Of a DNA stretch of 64,000 bases, positions 1-11,400 are shown piece by piece. Within the stretch, counting starts at the first letter, position 1, and each line of letters begins with the position of its first letter. The DNA lies in NCBI GenBank assembly GCA_017590115.1, contig JAGGNK010007471.1, positions 35,571 to 99,570 on the forward strand, in the 5' to 3' direction. The position numbers were made by a program, and so were the translations under genes. The DNA is from Montifringilla adamsi. Lineage: Eukaryota > Chordata > Aves > Passeriformes > Passeridae. The notes below the pieces were generated by a model. It was not told the DNA's origin and did not search any database. It saw only the letters and a list, made by a program, of their open reading frames with translations.

Positions 1-150
1 CGGGACGGGGGGGACCCGGAAGGGCGGGGGGACACGGGGAAGGGCGGGGTGTGCGTGGATCCCCCCCCCCTCGAGAAACGCCCCCTCTGTGACCCCGCCC
101 TCAGGGCCCGGCTGGGCTGCGCCGAGTTTGGGGCGGGCTCTGCTGGGAAG

Positions 151-287
151 GGGTGATTGTGTAAATGTGTTTGTGCGTGTTTTTGTGCGTGTTTTTGTGT
201 GCCTCTGTGCGTGTGTGCGCGCGCACGGTGTGCTGGTGTGCGTGTGTGTGTGTACACATGTGTCACACGCAGCGGCACACAGGTGTA

Positions 288-321
<34 letters not shown>

Positions 322-466
322 ACTGGTGTCCTGGTGTGTGTGTGTGTACAAATGTGTCACACACAGTGGCACACAGATGTATTCTGTGGGGGGGTGTGTG
401 TGTGTGTGCACACGGTGTCTTGGTGTCTGTGTACACATGTGTCACACGCAGCGGCACACAGGTGTA

Positions 467-504
<38 letters not shown>

Positions 505-1890
505 AAATGTGTCACACGCAGTGGCACACAGATGTATTCTGTGTGTGTGTGTGTGTGTGTGTGTACAGGTGTCCTGGTGTCTGTGTACAAATGTGTCACA
601 CACTGTGGCACACAGATGTATTCTCTGTGTGTGTGTGTGTGTGTGTGTACAGGTGTCCTGGTGTGTGTGTGTGTACAAATGTGTCACACACAGTGGCACA
701 CAGATGTATTCTGTATGTGTGTGAGTGTGTGTGTGTGTACAAATGTTTTACACACGTGACACACAGCTATATTCTCTATGTGTGTGTGTGTGTGCATGCT
801 GTGTGTCTGTGTGTCCATGTGTCTGTGTGTCCGTGTGTCTGTATGTGCACGCTGTGTGTCTGTGTGTCCCTGTGTCTGTGTGTGCATGCCGTGTGTCTGT
901 GTGTCTGTCTGTGCACGCTGTGTCCGTGTGTCTGTGTCCACGTGTCTGTGTGTGCACACCGTGTGCCTGTGTGTCCGTGTGTCTGTGTGTCCATGTGTCC
1001 CTGTGTCTGTGTGTGCACGCCATGTCCATGTGTCTGTGTGCATGCTGTGTCTGTGTGTTTGTGTGTGCATGCCGTGTGTCCGTGTGTCTGTCTGTGCACA
1101 CTGTGTGTCCATGTGTCTGTGTGTCTGTGTGTCTGTCTGTGCACGCTGTGTCCGTGTGTCTGTGTGTCCGTGTGTCTGTGTGTGCATGCCGTGTGTCCGT
1201 GTGTCTGTGTGTGTGCACGCCGTGTGTCTGCGTGTCCGTGTGTCTGTGTGTGCACACCGTGTGTCTGTGTGTCTGTCTGTGCACGCTGTGTCCATGTGTC
1301 TGCATGTCCGTGTGTCTGTGTGTGCACGCCGTGTGTCTGCGTGTCCGTGTGTCTGTGTGTGCATGCCGTGTGTCCGTGTGTCTGTGTGTGTGCACGCCGT
1401 GTGTCTGCGTGTCCGTGTGTCTGTGTGTGCACACCGTGTGTCTGTGTGTCTGTCTGTGCACGCTGTGTCCATGTGTCTGCATGTCCGTGTGTCTGTGTGT
1501 GCACGCCATGTGTCTGTGTGTCTGTCTGTGCATGCTGTGTCCGTGTGTCTGTGTGTCCGTTTGTCTGTGTGTGCACGCTGTGTGTCTGCATGTCCGTGTG
1601 TGCACACCGTGTGTCTGTATGTCTGTCTGTGCACGCTGTGTCCGTGTGTGCACGCCGTGTGTCTGTATGTCTGTCTGTGCACGCTGTGTCCATGTGTCTG
1701 TGTGTCCGTGTGTCTGTCTGTGTGTCTGCGTGTCCGTGTGTGCAAGCCGTGTGTCTGTGTGTCTGCGTGTCCGTGTGTGCACGCCGTGTGTCTGTATGTC
1801 TGTCTGTGCACGCTGTGTCCATGTGTCTGTGTGTCCGTGTGTCTGTCTGTGTGTCTGCGTGTCCGTGTGTGCAAGCCGTGTGTCTGTCCC
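151..1890. repeat. TG-rich microsatellite/minisatellite array
   Basis: About 1.7 kb of alternating purine-pyrimidine sequence. Positions 151-780 are TG runs separated by five or six copies of a unit of roughly 80-100 bp containing a 'cagtggcacacagatgtatt'-like core. Positions 780-1890 are short GTGTCTGTGTGTCC/GTGCACGCCGT-type units. Long open frames exist on both strands (Cys-Val one way, Thr-His the other), but they only reflect repeat composition and are not genes. Confidence 0.95.
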
Positions 1891-2199
1891 AGCTCATCTC
1901 CCTGTGCCCACCCACCCTGCCACGCTCCCACCCCTCGGGGAGCCCGTGCCCTCAGTGCCCACGTGCCCATCCTGCCGTGTCCCCATGGTGCTGGCCCCTC
2001 CCCGGTGCTGTCCCCACGCCCCCGGGCCCTGGCACCCCTCGGTGCCAATCCCCGCTCGCTGTGCCGCCCTCAGACCCCGGCGCCTCCTGGCCCTCCCTGG
2101 CATGGGGCTCGAGGTGTCCCCAAAGGCCACTGCCGGGAGCCCCCGCGGTGCTTTGCTGCCGCCTTGTCCTGGCCTGCTGCGTGGCGGTGTCACCTGGCT

Positions 2200-3130
2200 G
2201 TCACCACAGCCACGCACAGCCCCGGTGGCGGCAGCGCCCGTTCCGTGCCCGCGGGTGCCCGGTGTCGAGGTGGGGGCGGCTCGGCTGCTCCCGGGGGCTC
2301 CCCCGGAGCCCCGAGGGTGGGAGACGCCGTGGGAGGGAGCCGGGCCGGCCCGGTGGCGTCGGCACCCGCGGGCGAGACTGAGGAGCTCCTGCCCGGCCGG
2401 CCCGGCTGGCCCGGGAGCCGCCGGAGCCGGGAGCTGCCAGGGACGGGAGCCGGGCGCCGCCTGCCCCGGGAGCCGCCGGGGCCGGTGCCAGGAGCCGCCC
2501 CGTCAGGTCTTCAAAGAGCCCGAGCTGACGCCGCCGCGTCCTCCCGGTCGGTACCTGCCGGAGCCGGGGCTGCCGGTGCTGGCCGTGCCGGTGCCGGCGG
2601 TGCCGTTCCGCCCGCAGCGATGCCAAGCTCTCGATCTGGGCTCAGAACCCTCCGGCCCCGGTGCCGAGGTTCGGCCCGTGTGAGCGCAGCGGTGGCACCC
2701 CTGTGACCGCCCCGGCAGTGTCACCGCCGTGTCCTTCTCCGGTCCGGTGGCACCTTCGGCCGTGTCGCGGTAGCCGCGGCTCCGGGGTGTCCCTGCCTCC
2801 CCCGACGTGCGTCAGCAGGGCTCCCACCGCGCTCCGGGCGCCAGATGTGCCTGTGCCAGATGTGCCTGTGCCAGATGCGCTCTCGGCGGAAAAATGTGCG
2901 TGCCGGGGCTGGGGCCGGGCCGGTGCCGCCCGCATTCCGCGGCGGCCGCGCTGGCTCCGTCCCAGCGGGCATCGGCCCGGCCGCGGCTGCCGCTCCCCGA
3001 CGGGCCCCCGCACCCGCAGGGTGTCACTGGTGGGCGTCGGGGTGGGTGTCACGGGTGGGCGGCGGCCGGCGGGGCTCTCCACGGCGCCGGCGGCGCGCGG
3101 TTGGACCGTGAGTCACGGCAGGACGAGGCC
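2200..3130. other. CpG-rich block, possible undetected upstream plectin promoter/first exon
   Basis: This stretch is very rich in CpG and GC compared with the repeats on either side. Plectin genes use many alternative first exons spread over tens of kilobases upstream of exon 2, so a non-coding or short first exon here is plausible. A donor-like ACC/GTGAGT occurs at about 3107-3112. I could not match any translated piece to a known plectin first exon, so no exon is called. Confidence 0.35.
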
Positions 3131-3174
3131 GCGGCCCCGCGTCCTTTGGACTCCGCACTGGGGACGGGCAGAAC

Positions 3175-3950
3175 GGGGGTGCAGACATGGATGTTGGGGT
3201 GCAGACGTGGATATTGGGGTGCAGACATGGATATTGGAGCGCAGACATGGGTTTTGGAGTACAGACATGGATATTGGGGCGCAGACATGGATGTTGGGGT
3301 GCAGACATGAATATTGGGGTGCAGACATGGATATTGGGGTGCAGACGTGGATATTGGGGTGCAGACAGATGTTGGGGTGCAGACATGGAGGCTGGGGTGC
3401 AGACATGGATGTTGTGGTGCAGATATGGATATCGGGGTGCAGACATGGAGGTTGTGGGGTGCATACATTGATGTTGTAGTACAGACATGGATATTGGAGC
3501 ACAGACATGAAAGTTGTGGTACAGACAGATGTTGGGGTGCAGACATGGATATTGGGGTGGAGCCATGGAGGTTGGGGTGCAGACATGGATGTTGGGGTGC
3601 AGACATGGAGGTTGTGGGGTGCATACATTGATGTTGTAGTACAGACATGGATATTGGAGCACAGACATGAAAGTTGTGGTACAGACAGATGTTGGAGTGC
3701 AGACATGGAGGTTGGGGTGCAGACATGGAGGTTGTGGGGTGCATACATTGATGTTGGGGTGCAGACATGGAGGTTGTGGTACAGACATGGATATTGGGGT
3801 GCAGACATGAATATTGGGGTGCAGACATGGATGTTGTGGTGCAGACATGGATGTTGGGGCACAGATATGGATATTGGGGTGCAGATATGGAGGTTGGGGT
3901 GCAGATATGGATATTGGGGCACAGACATGGGTTTTGGGGCACAGGAAGTG
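3175..3950. repeat. Minisatellite, about 20-bp unit
   Basis: Roughly 38 imperfect copies of a 20-bp unit of the type 'ggtgcagacatggatattgg', with variants (gaggttgtg, gatgttg). Higher-order duplication is visible: the block at about 3460-3535 recurs at 3640-3715. Open frames through it on both strands are artefacts of the repeat. Confidence 0.95.
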
Positions 3951-5039
3951 GGCCTTATGCCACTGACGTGTGTGTTGGGGTGCAGACCTGGGCACTGGGG
4001 TGTTGGCTATGCCAGGCTGGCAGCGCCCAGGGCACCCGCAGCTGCACTTTCCCCGGCAGCTGCCACCACCCCTGCCCTGGGTGACGTGGGTGACGTGGGT
4101 GACGTTGGTGACGTTGGTGACACGGGTGCTGCGATGGGCAGGACTGGCAGCTCCGTGTCACCCCAAGGGGCTGGGGATTCCCAGCCCGTGCCAGCCACCA
4201 CTGGGGGTCCTCGGGCAAGGACATCCCGGGGGGGATGCAGCACCCAGTGGGGCACAAACCCTGAATTTACCCTGCTGTCCCCTCAGCTGGCCTTGTCACC
4301 CACTGGGGGAGGGTGGTGGGAGATGAATCCCTGGGGAGGGGGGATTCCCACACTGCTGACAATGCCCCCAGCCACTGTGAGAGCCCGTGGGTGCTGAGGG
4401 GCACAGGGCAGGGTGTGGGGTGCTGCCCTGGGGTGCCTTTCAGGAGCAGAGCTGCTGGTGGGGCTGGTGTGTGCATGGGGGCACCCGGGGGAGTCTGTGG
4501 GGCTCAGTCCCCCATCCTGGGGATCCTGCAGCCCTCAAGAGGAGCCCCAGGGATCTGAGCCCCTCAAATGTGGGACCTGGGGCTGGTGAACCTGGGGGCT
4601 TGAGCTCCACATTGAGAGCTGGGTGGGGGGAGCAGGGGTCCTACAGCTCCAGGGCTTGTACTGGGGGTTCTGGGGTGGTCCCTGCGCTGTGGGACCGGGT
4701 GGTGCCAAAACCCCCACAGGGACTGAAGGTCTCAGCTGGGGCCTGGGGTGCTGGGGAGCTCCTGACCATGGGGCCAGAGGGGTTCTGGGGACCCTCTGTG
4801 AGGGGCAAGGAGGGTCTTGACCTAGAAACCTGGGGGACCTGAGCCCCCGGAGCTTGGAAAGCTGGTGGTGCTGAGGTGTGGTGATTGGGGGTCCAACAGC
4901 CCCAGGCTGTGGGTCCCCCCCCCAGACTTGTGATCCTGTGGGTTCCAAGACCCCGAGGTGTGGGGCAGGGGGTCTGGCCGCCCAGGGTGAGGGGTGAAGG
5001 GTTTCTGAGCACCCCAATCTTCAGGAATGAGGGTCCCAC
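3951..5039. other. Upstream flank, no gene recognised
   Basis: GC-rich, mildly repetitive sequence with no exon I can support. It includes a short run of TGACG(T/G)TGG-type 9-mers at 4080-4130. Confidence 0.5.
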
Positions 5040-5322
5040 TCCCCGCGCTTGCAGATCCGGGGGTCGCGGGCCCCGTCTGTGGGGCTGGGGGTGCCGCTTC
5101 CCGTGGAGCGTCCCCGAGGCTGCTCCGTGGGTCCGTGTCCCACCCCGCCTGCAGGCGCAGGGAGGGAAAGGGTTAAAGCTCAGGAGTTTCCTGTGGGCAG
5201 GGTCGGGGCGTGGGGCGTGGGGCGGGGGGAGAGAGAGCCCCGTCTCCTCCCCGGGCCGCCCCACTCGCGGCGGGACCGGCGGCGGAGCGGGAGGGGAGAG
5301 CGGCTGTGTCGGGGCTCTCAGC
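5040..5322 (+). promoter_or_regulatory. PLEC: Putative CpG-island promoter of plectin isoform-1a-type transcripts
   Basis: This CpG- and GC-rich segment lies immediately upstream of the first coding exon. GGGCGTGGGGCGTGGGGCGGGG at about 5205-5227 offers overlapping Sp1/KLF-type GC/CACCC boxes. No TATA box is visible, as is usual for CpG-island promoters. Promoter identity is inferred from position and composition only. Confidence 0.5.
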
Positions 5323-5431
5323 ATGTCCCGGCCGCGGCGCAGCTCGGAGGAGGCTCCGGCCGTGGCCGCCCGAACGGGCTCCGAGGACAACCTGTACCTG
5401 GCCGTGCTGCGGGCGGCCGAGGGCCGCAAAG
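5323..5431 (+). CDS. PLEC: Plectin first coding exon, isoform 1a type
   Basis: ATG at 5323 opens 36 codons plus one base, ending at AAAG/GTACCG. The peptide starts [12 protein letters not shown] and contains [12 protein letters not shown], the signature I recall for plectin 1a, the isoform that targets hemidesmosomes in keratinocytes. The trailing G joins exon 2 (7242) to make the Asp codon of DERDRVQKK. The other mammalian first exons (1, 1b, 1c, 1d and so on) were not recognised in this window and may lie further left. Confidence 0.9.
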
Positions 5432-8400
5432 GTACCGGGCGGGGGGCCTGGGGGGGTCGCCCACCATCGCATCCCCACCTGGGGCGGTGCCCCCCGGGCA
5501 GGCTGCGGGGCAGACCCCCCACACACACACACACACGGCGCCGGGGTCCCTGGGGGACACCCCCAGGCTGGGCCCGTGTCCCCGCGGCTGTGGGGCCACC
5601 CCCACGGCAGAGCGGTGTCCCTGGGGCAGGGCGGTGTCCCCAGGTTGGTGTCCCCAGGGCGGGCTGTGGGGCAGACCCCCACGCCGGGCGGTGTCTCCGG
5701 CCGGGTTGTGGTGCAGACCCCGACGCTGGGGCGGTGTCTGCGGGGCGGACTATGGGGCAGACTGCTGCAGACCCCTCGCCGCCGCCCAGCTCCATCCCCG
5801 GTGCCCTCGGTCGCTTCCTGCCACGCCCTGCCTGCCCGGCCCGGCCCGGCCCGGCCCGGCTCGGCTCTCCTTGCGGGGTGGGCGCCGCTCTGGAGACCCC
5901 TTGGGTGTCAATGTTGTGGGCGCGGGTGCCGGGCTATGGTGTCGGTGCCCCCCGCTCGGCGCGCACTGTGCCCCACGTTTCCTTCCTTCCTTCCTTCCTC
6001 TCGTACCGTGGCCGCTCCTGGCCGGGCACGCCCTGGCTGTGCCGCTGAGCGCCCGTGGGCCCGCGGGGCGCTTCGGGCTGAGCAGCACCCCGGGGTGCTC
6101 TGCCGGCGGGGAGCGTTGGCTGTGGGGCGCTGGGTGCCGCGTGGGCAGATCCCGGCACGCTCCAGCGGGGCAAGACCCGGCACGCAGCGCCCGGCTCGCC
6201 AGGGCGAGGGCAGGGGGGCGGTGCGGCTGCCGAGGCACCGCTGGCATCGCCCCGTGTCAACGGGGGGTCACTTCTGGCCTCCGACCCCTCTTGGGCATCA
6301 GGTTGGGTGTGGCACTGGTGGTGGCACTGGGGACGCAGGGGGACAGGAGAGCTGGTGCTGGCGGTGGGGCACGGGGTGCTGGGGGTTTAGCGGGGTGCTG
6401 GGGGGTTAGCACGGTGCTGAGGGGTTATCGGGGTGCTGGGGGGTTAGCGAGTGCTGGGGGTGGGTCCTGTGCCGTCCCGGGTTCCCATCCCAATGCGTCA
6501 CTATTCCCATGGCATCCCCTAATGACAGGGCAGCGGGCAGGGAGCGCCGTGACTCACCGCAGCCCTGCTTGGCCCTGTGCCCACAGAGAAGGGTGTCCTG
6601 CGGTTGTGGGGGTGTCCTGGGGTGTCCCACGGCTCTGGCAGTGCAGACGGTGCGTGGGCTCATCTCAGTCCCATACCTGTCCCACCAGGGCCCTGCCTGC
6701 AGGGCTGGAACTGTGCCAGGGTCGTGCCAGGACAAGCACCCCATGGACTCGTCTCTGTACCATGCCCAAACCGCTCAGTCCGTGCCCACTGAGCCCAGGG
6801 CAAGGCTGGGGTTCCTCTCAGCAGTGCCAGAGGGCTCGGGGTTGGGTGGGCACCTCCTGCTGCCAGCAGTCACAGGGGCACGGGATATTCTGAGTTGAAA
6901 GGAGTTCCGCAAGGATCACCAAGTCCAACTCTTAATTTGCCCGTACTGGGGTTGAACTGCAACCTTGGCGTTATTAGCACCCCGCTCTGGCCAACTGATC
7001 TAATCTCAGCGCTCGCTGCTGGGGCGCTGGTGGGTGCTGGCATGGCGCTGGCACGCTGGGGCCGATCCCCGTTAGCTCTTTCCTCTCCCCACACCCCCGT
7101 GACTCACCGTGGTTCCCCAGAGCGGTTGGCTCATCGTTTCCTGCGCCAGCCATGCCCTGCGGTGCCACCGGCGGGGCCTGGTTTTTTGCTGTGCCAGGAC
7201 CCTGGTAACACCGGCTCACCTGTCCCTCTCCTCTCTTGCAGATGAGCGAGATCGTGTCCAGAAGAAAACCTTCACCAAATGGGTCAACAAGCACCTTATC
7301 AAGGTATGGGCACTGCCAGTCCAGCGGGCACCACTGCCCCAGCAGTCCCCTGCCCCAAATCACCCCCAGCCTCAGCCCCGTGTGCTGCTACAGCCGAGGA
7401 CGTGGCCGTGGAGGGTCCCTGGTGCCAGTGCTCCTGTGCCACACCTCTGGCCAAGGCCTCTCATCTGTCTCCATAGTGGGGGTCTGCCCTCCAGGTGGGG
7501 TCTGCCCTCCAGGTGGGGTCTGCCCTCCTGCTGCCCTCCCACTATGCCAGGAGGGAACGGTGCCCTTGGCACCTGGGGATGTGTCCTGTGCTTTGACACC
7601 CTCAGTCCTGCCCCACCCCTGCCAGTCCCCATTCCCTGCCACGGGCAGAGCCCCACCTCGGCGCCTGGCACACACTGGGACGTGGCCCAGCCCCCCCCAA
7701 ATGTGTCTCCACGTGTCCCTGACCCCGCAGTGCCATCGTGGTGCCACCACGCTCTGCCCATCCTGGGTCCCCTCTCAGCTCTCTCCTAACTGCTCTCTTC
7801 TCTCTGCCCTGCGCAGCACTGGCGACCAGAGGTAGGTCCTTCCTCTCTCTTCCTCTCTGCCCCGCTGCGCTCTTCCTCTTTGCACGCCCTCCCTTCCCCT
7901 GGGGCTGCCACTGTGGTAGGCAGTGGGTCTGAGCCCTTCATGGTGGGCGGGGGGTCTGACCCCTTCACGGTGGGTCTCTGCATGCCAGAGTGATTCCAGA
8001 GTGATGCCAGAGTGATGCCGGCTCCATCCTGGCACAGGGGGAGCTGCTGCGTGTGTTTGGGGGCATCGTGGCACTTGGGGGGACACCAGCTGCACTTGGG
8101 GCTGCGTGTGAGCACCCGCTGCACTGGGGGGTCACCGGGCACCCACCCGGGGGTCAGCTGGCAGGGGTGGGGGGTACTCAGCTGCCCCCAGCCCCCCTGG
8201 CAGGGATGGGGGGTGCTCAGCTGCCCCCCTGACGCCGTCGCTTTCCCCACAGGCGCAGCGCCATGTCAACGACCTGTACGAGGACCTGCGGGACGGGCAC
8301 AACCTCATCTCGCTGCTGGAGGTGCTGTCGGGTGACACGCTGGTAGGTGCCACTCTGCCCTGCCCGCGCTGTCCCCCCGGTCCCCGCCACGCGCCGGCCC

Positions 8401-11400
8401 CTGTCCGCCGGCCTTCCTCATCCTCGTCCTCACCCTCGCTGCCTGCCTCTGTTCCCTCTCTTCCTGCTTGGCCGTCGGTCTGTCCCGGTGAGCCCGGAGT
8501 GCCCGCGCCCCCCGCCCCCCGCCTCTAACCTCTCTTTGCTTTGGTGCCCTCTCTGCTTCCTGGCGCCGGCCCCCGGCCCACCGCCGCCTTTGCCTCCTCC
8601 TTCTCCTTCCTCTCTCTGCTCCTCTCCGCTCGGCTCGGCTCGGCTCGGCTCGGCCGGGGCAGCCCCGGGAGCGCGACGTCCTCCGGACCTTGCGGTTGGT
8701 GAGTGGTTCTGCCGTCGGCTCTCGGCACGGCCCCGCACGGCGGCACGGAGCGGTGCCGAGCGTGGCCCAGGACTGTCTGCATGCCACGTGCCGTGTGCCA
8801 TGCCTGTCCCGGTGCCGTCCCCGTGCTCTGCTGCATGCTTTGCCAGTCCTGGTGCCCCCTGATGCCCAGAGCTGTGCGGGTGGGTTTCCCTGGGCCAGAA
8901 CTCAGCGGCAGCAGCAAGAGAGAAGTCACCTTGCAGCAGCAGCATCCCTGGGAGTGATCCCACCACGCTGGGTGTCAGGCTGGAGCTGCACTCCGGCTCC
9001 TGGCACCACAGCAGGATGTGCTGCTGGCTCTGCGGGGTGGCTGGCGAGGGGGGTGGCACGTGGCCATCAACTCCCTGGGTCTCACCCTAGGGCTGGCCCT
9101 GGCCCCGAGCGGCTGCCGGTCCATGTTGGCCCCTTTCTGCGGGACAGGAGTGACCCTGCTCCGCTGCTGAGTGGCACAAGGGCGTTCACGGAGTCCCCAG
9201 CTCTCCAGCTGGGCTCAGCTGGGGGAACATGAGCACTGCCGTGGGGCAGGAATGTGGGGGGCATCTGTTTGGGCAGGACCCAGGGGACCTCAGCTGAGAC
9301 CCACAAGTTTGGGGGGCTCACCCAGCTTGGCAGTTCCTGGTCCTGCTGAGGGGACACTGGAGCGTGCTGGGGAGCTGCATGGCGCGGCACCGCGGTGGCG
9401 CACACACGGGCAGCGCCGCTGGCACTGAGGCCAGTCCTGCCCGGGTGGTGGCTGCTGTGCCACTCGGGCACTGGGCTCCCCTCGGGACGGCTCCGATGGT
9501 CCCGGAGCTGCCGGGCGTGGCGTGGGAACAGCCTGTGCCGCCGGCTTCGCGGGGGGAGCATGGGGAGCGTCCCCACCCCTGCAGGGGCAAAGTGCGAGGG
9601 CGGGTGACATCGGCATGCGCGGCGCTGGGAGGGGCCGGATGGCGCCGGGGGTGGGGGCGGCCGGGATGGCAGCACGGTGTGGTGGCATCGCGGCGGGGCC
9701 GGGGGCGGGTCGTGGCGTCACGGGGGGCTGCGGTGGCAGGACACAGCAGGGCTCTGTCCGGCGTGGCCGCACTCACCACTGTCCTCTCCCCCAGCCCCGG
9801 GAGAAGGGCCGGATGCGCTTCCACAAGCTGCAGAATGTCCAGATTGCCCTCAACTACCTGAAGCATCGGCAGGTGAGGATGGGGAGAGACCCCTGGGATG
9901 GCCATAACCCCCCGGGGCTGTGCCGGGCTGCCCCGTGCCTGAGCCGCGTGTGTCCTGTGCTGCAGGTGAAGCTGGTGAACATCCGGAACGATGACATCGC
10001 CGACGGCAACCCCAAACTGACCCTGGGGCTCATCTGGACCATCATCCTCCACTTCCAGGTGAGCCCGGCGGGGTGGGGAGGGGACAGTGGGACCGAGGGG
10101 CCAGGATTCCGTGGGGCTGGGGCCTTCCTGGGCTGGTCTGGTCCCCGGTGGGGCAGGAATGGTGTCACTGGCAGCTGCCATGCAGCGAGTGTCACTGTGG
10201 CGGTGCCCGTGCCAGTTCCCAGAGTAACAGCTGTGTCCTGGCAGATCTCAGACATCCAGGTGACGGGGCAGTCGGAGGACATGACAGCCAAGGAGAAGCT
10301 GCTGCTGTGGTCACAGCGGATGGTGGAGGATTACCAGGGTCTCCGCTGTGACAACTTCACCACCAGCTGGCGGGACGGGCGCCTCTTCAATGCCATCATC
10401 CACCGGCACAGGTGGGTGCCGTGGTGGTGCCGTGTGATCCATGGGCAGGCGTGTGCTCAACAGGGTGGCCATGCCAATCCCGTGCTCATGGTGCAGCTGT
10501 GCTGATCCCATGCTCATGGGGCAGCCGTGCTGATCCTGTGCTCATGGGGCAGCTGTGCTGATCCTGTGCCCATGGGGCAGCTGATCCCATGCTTATGGGG
10601 CAGCTGTGTTGATCCCATGCTTATGGGGCAGCTGTGCTGATCCCATGCTCATGGTGCAGCTGTGCTGATCCCATGCCCATGGGGCAGCCATGCTGATCCC
10701 GTGCCCATGGGACAGCTGTGCTGATCCCATGCTCATGGGGCGGCTGTGCTGATCCTGGGCTCATGGTGCAGCTGATCCCGTGCCCATGGGGCAGCTGTGC
10801 TGATCCCGGGCTCATGGTGCAGCTGTGCTGATCCCGTGCCCATGGGGCAGCTGTGCTGATCCCGTGCCCATGGGGCAGCCATGCTGATCCCGTGCTCATG
10901 GTGCAGCTGATCCCGTGCCCATGGGGCAGCTGATCCTGTGCCCATGGGGCAGCTGTGCTGATCCTGGGCTCATAGGGCAGCTGTGCTGATCCCATGCCCA
11001 TGGGGCAGCCGTGCTGATCCCGTGCCCATGGGGCAGCCGTGCTGATCCTGCTCGGGGTGATGTGAGCACGTGCTCCTGACGAGTCCCGGCCCATCGGCCT
11101 GTGCCGGCAGTGCCGTGCCCGCTGTTGGCGTGCCGGGGCGGTGGCAGACAGGTCCCCACGGGTCCTGCTGGGACTGCCGCATGCTTTTGGGGAGAGCAAA
11201 TATGTGCAGGTCTGTGCCAGATGGGGGGAGGCATCTGCACTGTGCCGTGTCACAGCTGTGCTGTGCTCTGCACCACGGCACTGCCACACTGAGCTTGGCC
11301 CCACCATGGAGCCCCAAGGGGGGCTCGAGGTGTCAGCCCCACGTGGGATTGGGGTGTCAGCCTCACAGAGGATTGGGGTGTCAGCCCCACGTGGGATTGG

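Noticed and set aside
89..2706. Several 200-740-codon frames, Cys/Val-rich on + and Thr/His-rich on -
   Set aside because: They exist in all frames because the TG array lacks stops; no start context, splice sites or domain support.
3024..3995. Minus-strand frames of about 300 codons rich in CLHPNIHVCTP
   Set aside because: A direct translation of the 20-bp minisatellite; open in all three minus frames.
6958..7012. A functional tRNA-Ile gene
   Set aside because: The tRNA-like head lacks a paired acceptor stem and is fused to a CR1-type tail, so it is a SINE.
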